Source of the DNA: Streptomyces parvus
GTDB taxonomy: Bacteria; Actinomycetota; Actinomycetes; Streptomycetales; Streptomycetaceae
DNA: 64,000 nucleotides
Assembly: GCF_014648875.1 (NCBI RefSeq)
Contig: NZ_BMRY01000013.1
Coordinates: 124,001 to 188,000 of the forward strand
Reading direction: 5' to 3'
In this document: positions 60,230 through 64,000 of the stretch, piece by piece
Numbering within the stretch: the first letter of the stretch is position 1
Layout: each line of letters opens with the position of its first letter
Notes under the pieces: generated by a model
Databases searched by the model: none
Told to the model about the DNA's origin: nothing
What the model saw: only the letters and a program-made list of their open reading frames with translations
Made by a program: the position numbers and the translations under genes

Positions 60230-60906
60230 CGGTGCGATCCCTCCCGCGGCGCCGCGTACCGGGCGTACCCGGCGGCGCTCAACGCCACCACGGCCGCACC
60301 CAGCAGAGCACCGCCCACGACATCGGTCAGCCAGTGCACCCCCAGGTATACCCGGGTCACCGCGACGCCGACCGCCGAGACCACCGCCACGGCCAGTGCC
60401 GCGCCCCACAGCCCGGGGCCCGCGCCGTACAGCCTCAGCAGCCACAGGAGCAGCCCGCAGCTCACGACGGCCGTCATCGCGTGCCCGGAGGGAAAGGCCG
60501 CGAACTGGGCCGAGTCCACCGGATCGGGCCACTGCGGGCGCTCCCGGTCCACCGCGGCCTTCAGCCCCTGCTGCAGGCCGGAGGCGAGCAGGCTCGTCGC
60601 GGCCACCCACAGGGCGAGCCGGTGCGCCCCCCGCCACCACAGGGCGATCACGGCCACCGCGATCAGGGCGCGCATGGTCCAGGGATCCCACACCCAGTCC
60701 GTCAGCACCCGGTTCACCCGGACCAGGCCGGGGTCGGTCACGGCGTGCCGGTGCAGTGCGTCGGCGACCGACCGGTCCAGGGCCATCAGCGGAGACCAGC
60801 GCAGCGCCACCAGCACGAGCAGTACGAGAGATGCGGCCCACAGGGCGGGCGTGGCGCGGGGGGAACGGTCCGGTGAAGGGAAGCGGAGGCGGAGGGGGGA
60901 GGGCAT
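60223..60906 (-). CDS. PAP2 family membrane phosphatase
   Basis: 227 aa with five to six helices and the full PAP2 signature: KAAVDRERP, FPSGHAM and TRVYLGVHWLTDVVGG (catalytic His pair). Such proteins dephosphorylate lipid pyrophosphates (for example undecaprenyl pyrophosphate) or phosphatidate. ATG 60906 has GAGG nine bases upstream; a start 20 codons earlier lacks one. The gene overlaps the HAD gene and may form an operon with it. Confidence 0.92.
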   Translation of the reverse strand: MPSPLRLRFPSPDRSPRATPALWAASLVLLVLVALRWSPLMALDRSVADALHRHAVTDPGLVRVNRVLTDWVWDPWTMRALIAVAVIALWWRGAHRLALWVAATSLLASGLQQGLKAAVDRERPQWPDPVDSAQFAAFPSGHAMTAVVSCGLLLWLLRLYGAGPGLWGAALAVAVVSAVGVAVTRVYLGVHWLTDVVGGALLGAAVVALSAAGYARYAAPREGSHRW

Positions 60907-60992
60907 GGGGTGATCCTCGCGGAGAGCACCGCCCGAAGGCCAACCCGGAAGCGGAATCCCGGTCATTCGGGAGGCGGCCCCCCACCTCGGGG

Positions 60993-61928
60993 CTACCCGA
61001 GGGCGCGGAGCCCCGGGACGAAGGCCACGACCACCGGGACGACCGGCACCAGCGCGGCGGCGGCCGTCAGCCGTAGCCGGCGGCCCGCCGTCAGCCGTTC
61101 GACCGGGGCCAGCAACCGGTTGACCCGGTGCGGCACTTCGGCCTGCGGGGTGGGGCAGGGGCCGAACACCCCGCGGTCCTCGTTGAGTCCGACCAGGGCG
61201 AGCGCGGTCGTCAGCCTGCCGAAGCGGCGCGACGCCACGTCGTCCGCGGCCAACTCGACCAGCCGGTGCATCTCGTCGCGGAACGCGGCGAACACCGGGA
61301 TCTGCGGAAAGCCGATCGCCAGGGCGGACGAACAGTGCAGCAGCCAGTCGTGACGGGCCTGGGCGTGCCCCTGCTCATGGGCGAGCACCGCATCGAGCTG
61401 ACGGCCCTTCAGGCGGCCGAGAGCGGCCGTGGTGATGACGAGTTGGGGTGCCGTGCCGGGCAGCCACCACGCGTCGGGGCGTTCGCCCTCCAGGACGACG
61501 AGGCGGTCGGCACCGGGCTCCTCGCCCGGCAGCAGCGGGGCGCGCACCAGCAGTTCCGCACGGCGCTGCTTGCGGCGACGCCGCGCCCGCCGGACCTCCC
61601 GCAGGAGCATCGCCCCGGTCCACACCCCGCCCAGCGCCAGCAGCACCGCGATGACCGCCGACCACGGCCCGTACGCCGCCAGGGCGTACGCCTCGACCAC
61701 GGCGTGCGGGGCGGGGGCGAAGACATGGCCGCGCACCGCCTGCCAGGCGGCTGCCGCGCTCAGCGTCATGGACAGGGCGAACGACAGGAGGACCGCGGCC
61801 ACCACGCACTGCCAGACCCACAGGGCCACGACCGGCTCGCGCTCCGGCCACCGGGCCCGCGCCATCACGCGCGGGGTCACCAGGGCGGTCAGTGCACCGA
61901 GCAGCAGCAGCGCGAGGGAGACCAGCAT
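60993..61928 (-). CDS. M56 family membrane metallopeptidase
   Basis: 311 aa. Helices near 1-20, 35-58, 80-110 and at the C-terminus; zinc motif AVLAHEQGHAQARHDWLLH (HEQGH) and the further Glu in LVELAADDVASRR. Similar in length to the M56 gene beside the BlaI-type repressor, but with no repressor gene adjacent here. Its partner may be elsewhere in the genome. It is read in the same direction as the PAP2 and HAD genes, 86 bases apart. Confidence 0.92.
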   Translation of the reverse strand: MLVSLALLLLGALTALVTPRVMARARWPEREPVVALWVWQCVVAAVLLSFALSMTLSAAAAWQAVRGHVFAPAPHAVVEAYALAAYGPWSAVIAVLLALGGVWTGAMLLREVRRARRRRKQRRAELLVRAPLLPGEEPGADRLVVLEGERPDAWWLPGTAPQLVITTAALGRLKGRQLDAVLAHEQGHAQARHDWLLHCSSALAIGFPQIPVFAAFRDEMHRLVELAADDVASRRFGRLTTALALVGLNEDRGVFGPCPTPQAEVPHRVNRLLAPVERLTAGRRLRLTAAAALVPVVPVVVAFVPGLRALG

Positions 61929-62026
61929 GGCTTCAGCTTATGAGCGGCGGGTCGGCCGGGGGTACGGCCCCGACCGGCAAGTGACGCAGGCCACTGTTTG
62001 ACGGGGGTTCTGTCCCACTTCCCGTC

Positions 62027-62632
62027 TCACAGGGTGAGAAGCATGGCGAACATGCCGATGCCCATCGTCAGCCGGCAGGCCGTCGTGAGCTCGGGCCGCC
62101 GGTCCGTCCCGCCCCCGAAACCGCCCGGACCCCGCCCGACGGCACCGGCGCCGCCGGCCGGTGTCGCGCCGGCTCCGGGGAGCAGCCGGCCTGCCGAGCC
62201 CAGCACGTAGAACGCGTAGTAGACGAGCAGAACCCCGGTCAGGACGGGTATGCCACCGGCTCCCGCCGCCCCGTGTCCGGCATGGCCGCCCCCGCCGCTC
62301 CCCGTCACCGCAGGGGCCATCGCCACGGCCATGTAGACCATGGCCAGCGAGCCGACGAGATGGTGCAGATGGTGGCCGCCGCGCAGGGCGGGGCGCAGGG
62401 CCCGCAGCGCGGCGGCGCCGAACAGCACCGCGTACACCGCCCAGGCCCAGCCCGGGGGCGACAGCACCGCCGCCGGGACGGCCATCGCCGCCATTCCGAA
62501 ACCCATGAGCGCCTCCGAGCGCGCCGTGCGGCGCTCCTGAGGCGCCCCGGTGCGGGTGCGCAGAAGGCAGTAGGCGCCGCTCACCGCGCACAACACCATC
62601 AGCAGCCAGCCGGTCGCAGCCCCTCCGTGCAC
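62027..62632 (-). CDS. DUF5134 membrane protein
   Basis: About 201 aa with five to six hydrophobic helices: TGWLLMVLCAVSGAYCLL, EALMGFGMAAMAVPAAVL, HHLVGSLAMVYMAVAMAP, IPVLTGVLLVYYAFYVLG and LTMGIGMFAMLL. His-rich loops (GHHLHHLVG, HAGHGAAG) are typical of DUF5134, a Streptomyces family of unknown role. The GTG near 62632 has a purine-rich GGGGGGAGG site, while the open frame to 62692 has no ribosome-binding site. The gene lies between an M56 peptidase and a GNAT gene. Confidence 0.82.
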   Translation of the reverse strand: MHGGAATGWLLMVLCAVSGAYCLLRTRTGAPQERRTARSEALMGFGMAAMAVPAAVLSPPGWAWAVYAVLFGAAALRALRPALRGGHHLHHLVGSLAMVYMAVAMAPAVTGSGGGGHAGHGAAGAGGIPVLTGVLLVYYAFYVLGSAGRLLPGAGATPAGGAGAVGRGPGGFGGGTDRRPELTTACRLTMGIGMFAMLLTL

Positions 62633-62790
62633 GGCGCGCCTCCCCCCGGTCGGACGTACGGCACTGTTGCGGGTCGCCCCATCGCTGCCCACGCCGACGC
62701 CGCCGAACCCGGCGCACAGGGGAGTGAAGGGAGCACGCCGGGGGCGCCCCGGGTCGCGTTACTCTCGACCGGACGCGCGACAGCGACCGT

Positions 62791-62840
62791 ACGCACGGCA
62801 GCACGCAGACGCGTGACGCACGGCAGCACGCAGACGCGTA
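62791..62840. repeat. 25-bp tandem direct repeat before the GNAT gene
   Basis: Two copies of a 25-base unit (ACGCACGGCAGCACGCAGAC plus GCGTG/A), at 62791-62815 and 62816-62840, differing only in the last base, followed by a 7-base partial copy. It ends 28 bases before the GNAT start, where a promoter would be expected. Confidence 0.9.
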
Positions 62841-62868
62841 CGGCAGCAGAGGAACGGAGAGCCCCACC

Positions 62869-63414
62869 ATGGACACCGCCACGCCCGACTCGTCCCGGCT
62901 GACCTTCCGTGACGCGGCCGAGGCCGACGTCCCGGCGCTGGTGGTCCTGATCGAGTCCGCCTACCGCGGTGACTCCAGCCGCGCCGGCTGGACCACGGAG
63001 GCCGACATCCTCCAGGGGCAGCGGACCGACGAGCAGGGTGTGCGCGACGTCATCGACGCCCCGGCGAGCAGGCTCCTCACGGTCGAGCGCGGCGGCGAGA
63101 TCGTCGCCTGCTGCCAGCTCGAACACCGGGGCGAAGCGGCCTACTTCGGCATGTTCGCGGTACGGCCCGGTCTCCAGGGCGGCGGACTCGGCAAGCTGAT
63201 CATCGCCGAGGCGGAGCGCACGGCCAAGGAGAGCTGGGGCGTCGGCGAGATGCACATGACGGTCATCTCGGTGCGCGACGACCTGATCGCCTGGTACGAG
63301 CGCCGCGGCTACCGCCGTACGGGATCGCTCACCCCGTTCCCGTACGGCGACGAGCGCTTCGGCATTCCGCAGCGCGACGATCTGGCCTTCGAACTGCTCG
63401 TCAAGAACATCTGA
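62869..63414 (+). CDS. GNAT family N-acetyltransferase
   Basis: 181 aa. GNAT fold: LTFRDAAEADVPALVVLIESAYRG, the acetyl-CoA loop FAVRPGLQGGGLGKLIIAEAE (R/QxxGxG/A form QGGGLG), and the late strand WYERRGYRRTG. No other domain. A ribosome-binding GGAACGGAGAG precedes ATG 62869. It is the last complete gene before the window end. The acceptor is unknown. Confidence 0.93.
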   Translation: MDTATPDSSRLTFRDAAEADVPALVVLIESAYRGDSSRAGWTTEADILQGQRTDEQGVRDVIDAPASRLLTVERGGEIVACCQLEHRGEAAYFGMFAVRPGLQGGGLGKLIIAEAERTAKESWGVGEMHMTVISVRDDLIAWYERRGYRRTGSLTPFPYGDERFGIPQRDDLAFELLVKNI

Positions 63415-63448
63415 CGGTCCGGCCCGCCGCACCGGGTCCGCCGCGCTC

Positions 63449-64000
63449 CTACGCGGTGAAGCGGCCGGTGCGGCGGATCTCGGGGAAGTCGGTCGTCGCG
63501 CCGTCCAGGTTCAGGGCCCGGGCGAGGCGCAGGTGGTCCTGGGTGTTCACCACCCAGCCGATCACCTTCAGGCTCTCGGCGTGCGCCCGCTCCACCACCT
63601 CCAGGGTGAGGCGGCGGATGTTCAGCGCGAGCGTCGCCGCACCCGCCGCCTTCGCCCGGTCCACCACGTCCCCGCCCCAGCGGCTGGCGATGAGGACCGT
63701 CCGGGCGCCGGGCACCAGCCGGGCGATCTCGGTGACGGCCTCGTCGTGGAACGAGGACACCTCCACCCGGCCGACGAGATCGCGCTCCAGCATCACGTCC
63801 GCCAGCGCGCGGGCCGCCGCCACATCCTTGATCTCCGCCTGGAGCGGGGAGGAGACGGCTTCCAGCACCTCTTCGAAGACGGGGATCCGCTCGCCCCGCC
63901 CGGCGTCGAGCTCACGCAGCTCCGCCAGGGTCTTGGCCGCGATCGGCCCGGTGCCGTCCGTCGTGCGGTCCACGTCCGCGTCGTGCATCACGGCGAGCGC
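63449..64000 (-). CDS. Glycerophosphodiester phosphodiesterase family protein (partial)
   Basis: The 5' end lies beyond the window, so only about 183 C-terminal residues are visible. LAVMHDADVDRTTDGTG is the second GDPD motif (HD catalytic His), then LAELRELDAG, IPVFEEVLEAV, LQAEIKDVAAARAL (metal-binding Glu) and VIGWVVNTQDHLRLARALNLDGATTDFP, the C-terminal GDPD hallmark. The first motif (HRG) is outside. The enzyme hydrolyses glycerophosphodiesters to glycerol-3-phosphate and an alcohol. Any signal peptide cannot be seen. Confidence 0.9.
   Translation of the reverse strand, partial: ALAVMHDADVDRTTDGTGPIAAKTLAELRELDAGRGERIPVFEEVLEAVSSPLQAEIKDVAAARALADVMLERDLVGRVEVSSFHDEAVTEIARLVPGARTVLIASRWGGDVVDRAKAAGAATLALNIRRLTLEVVERAHAESLKVIGWVVNTQDHLRLARALNLDGATTDFPEIRRTGRFTA

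Noticed and set aside
1-64000. tRNA, rRNA, CRISPR, insertion sequence or prophage
   Set aside because: No tRNA-like cloverleaf ends, no regularly spaced repeats with unique spacers, no transposase or integrase motifs, and no terminal inverted repeats were seen.

Overview
The window is a high-GC (roughly 72-73%) actinobacterial chromosome segment, almost certainly from a Streptomyces. The third codon position is strongly G/C, GTG starts and ATGA/GTGA stop-start overlaps are common, and the gene families are typical: Pro-rich Ser/Thr kinases, PucR and FadR-type regulators, TerD proteins, an AftD-like arabinofuranosyltransferase, and a TTA-containing (bldA-type) gene. Coding density is high. I saw no rRNA, tRNA, CRISPR array, insertion sequence, prophage or replication origin, so this reads as ordinary chromosome rather than an island.

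Layout. 0.3-7.6 kb: a DUF1345 membrane protein, an IclR regulator, a membrane Ser/Thr kinase, a lipoprotein alpha/beta-hydrolase (tripeptidyl-aminopeptidase type) and an OmpR-type two-component pair. 7.7-11.4 kb: two Tat-signal amidohydrolases downstream of a GntR/FCD regulator; two inverted copies of TTGTATACCA lie in the promoter gap. 11.5-22.9 kb: a tight minus-strand run of eight genes (GT4 glycosyltransferase, methyltransferase, 1428-aa AftD-like transferase, condensation-fold acyltransferase, methyltransferase, DMT-family membrane protein, Trm112-like protein, FkbM methyltransferase) preceded by a DUF3068/PorA-family gene. This looks like a cell-envelope glycan or glycolipid assembly system. 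23-24.4 kb: a 50-aa membrane peptide overlapping a PucR regulator.

24.5-31.4 kb: a glutamine-synthetase-like gene with an aldehyde dehydrogenase, an SDR, a FadR-type regulator, an ethanolamine-type permease and a class I amidotransferase hydrolase. Together they fit a gamma-glutamylation route for ethanolamine (GlnA4/EpuRI type): import, gamma-glutamylation, two oxidations, then hydrolysis to glutamate plus glycine. 31.3-37.9 kb: TerD proteins, a BlaI-type repressor with an M56 metallopeptidase, two CNNM/CBS membrane proteins and a TatA-like protein. Three near-identical palindromes (TCTACN N4 TGTAGA) mark these as one local BlaI regulon.

38-49 kb: geranylgeranyl-reductase-type flavoprotein, stand-alone LigD-type phosphoesterase domain, secreted GH16 glucanase, aldo/keto reductase, second Ser/Thr kinase, Lrp/AsnC regulator, a small membrane protein with a TTA codon next to a perfect 32-bp palindrome, a FUSC transporter, a His-rich metal-binding protein, a beta-propeller lactonase and a CbiX-like protein. 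49.6-64 kb: BadF/GlcNAc-type kinase, uracil-DNA glycosylase, BNR-repeat protein, cupin, methyltransferase, FprA-type ferredoxin reductase, a divergent DUF305/LVIVD pair, HAD and PAP2 phosphatases, a second M56 peptidase, DUF5134, a GNAT, and a GDPD cut by the window end.
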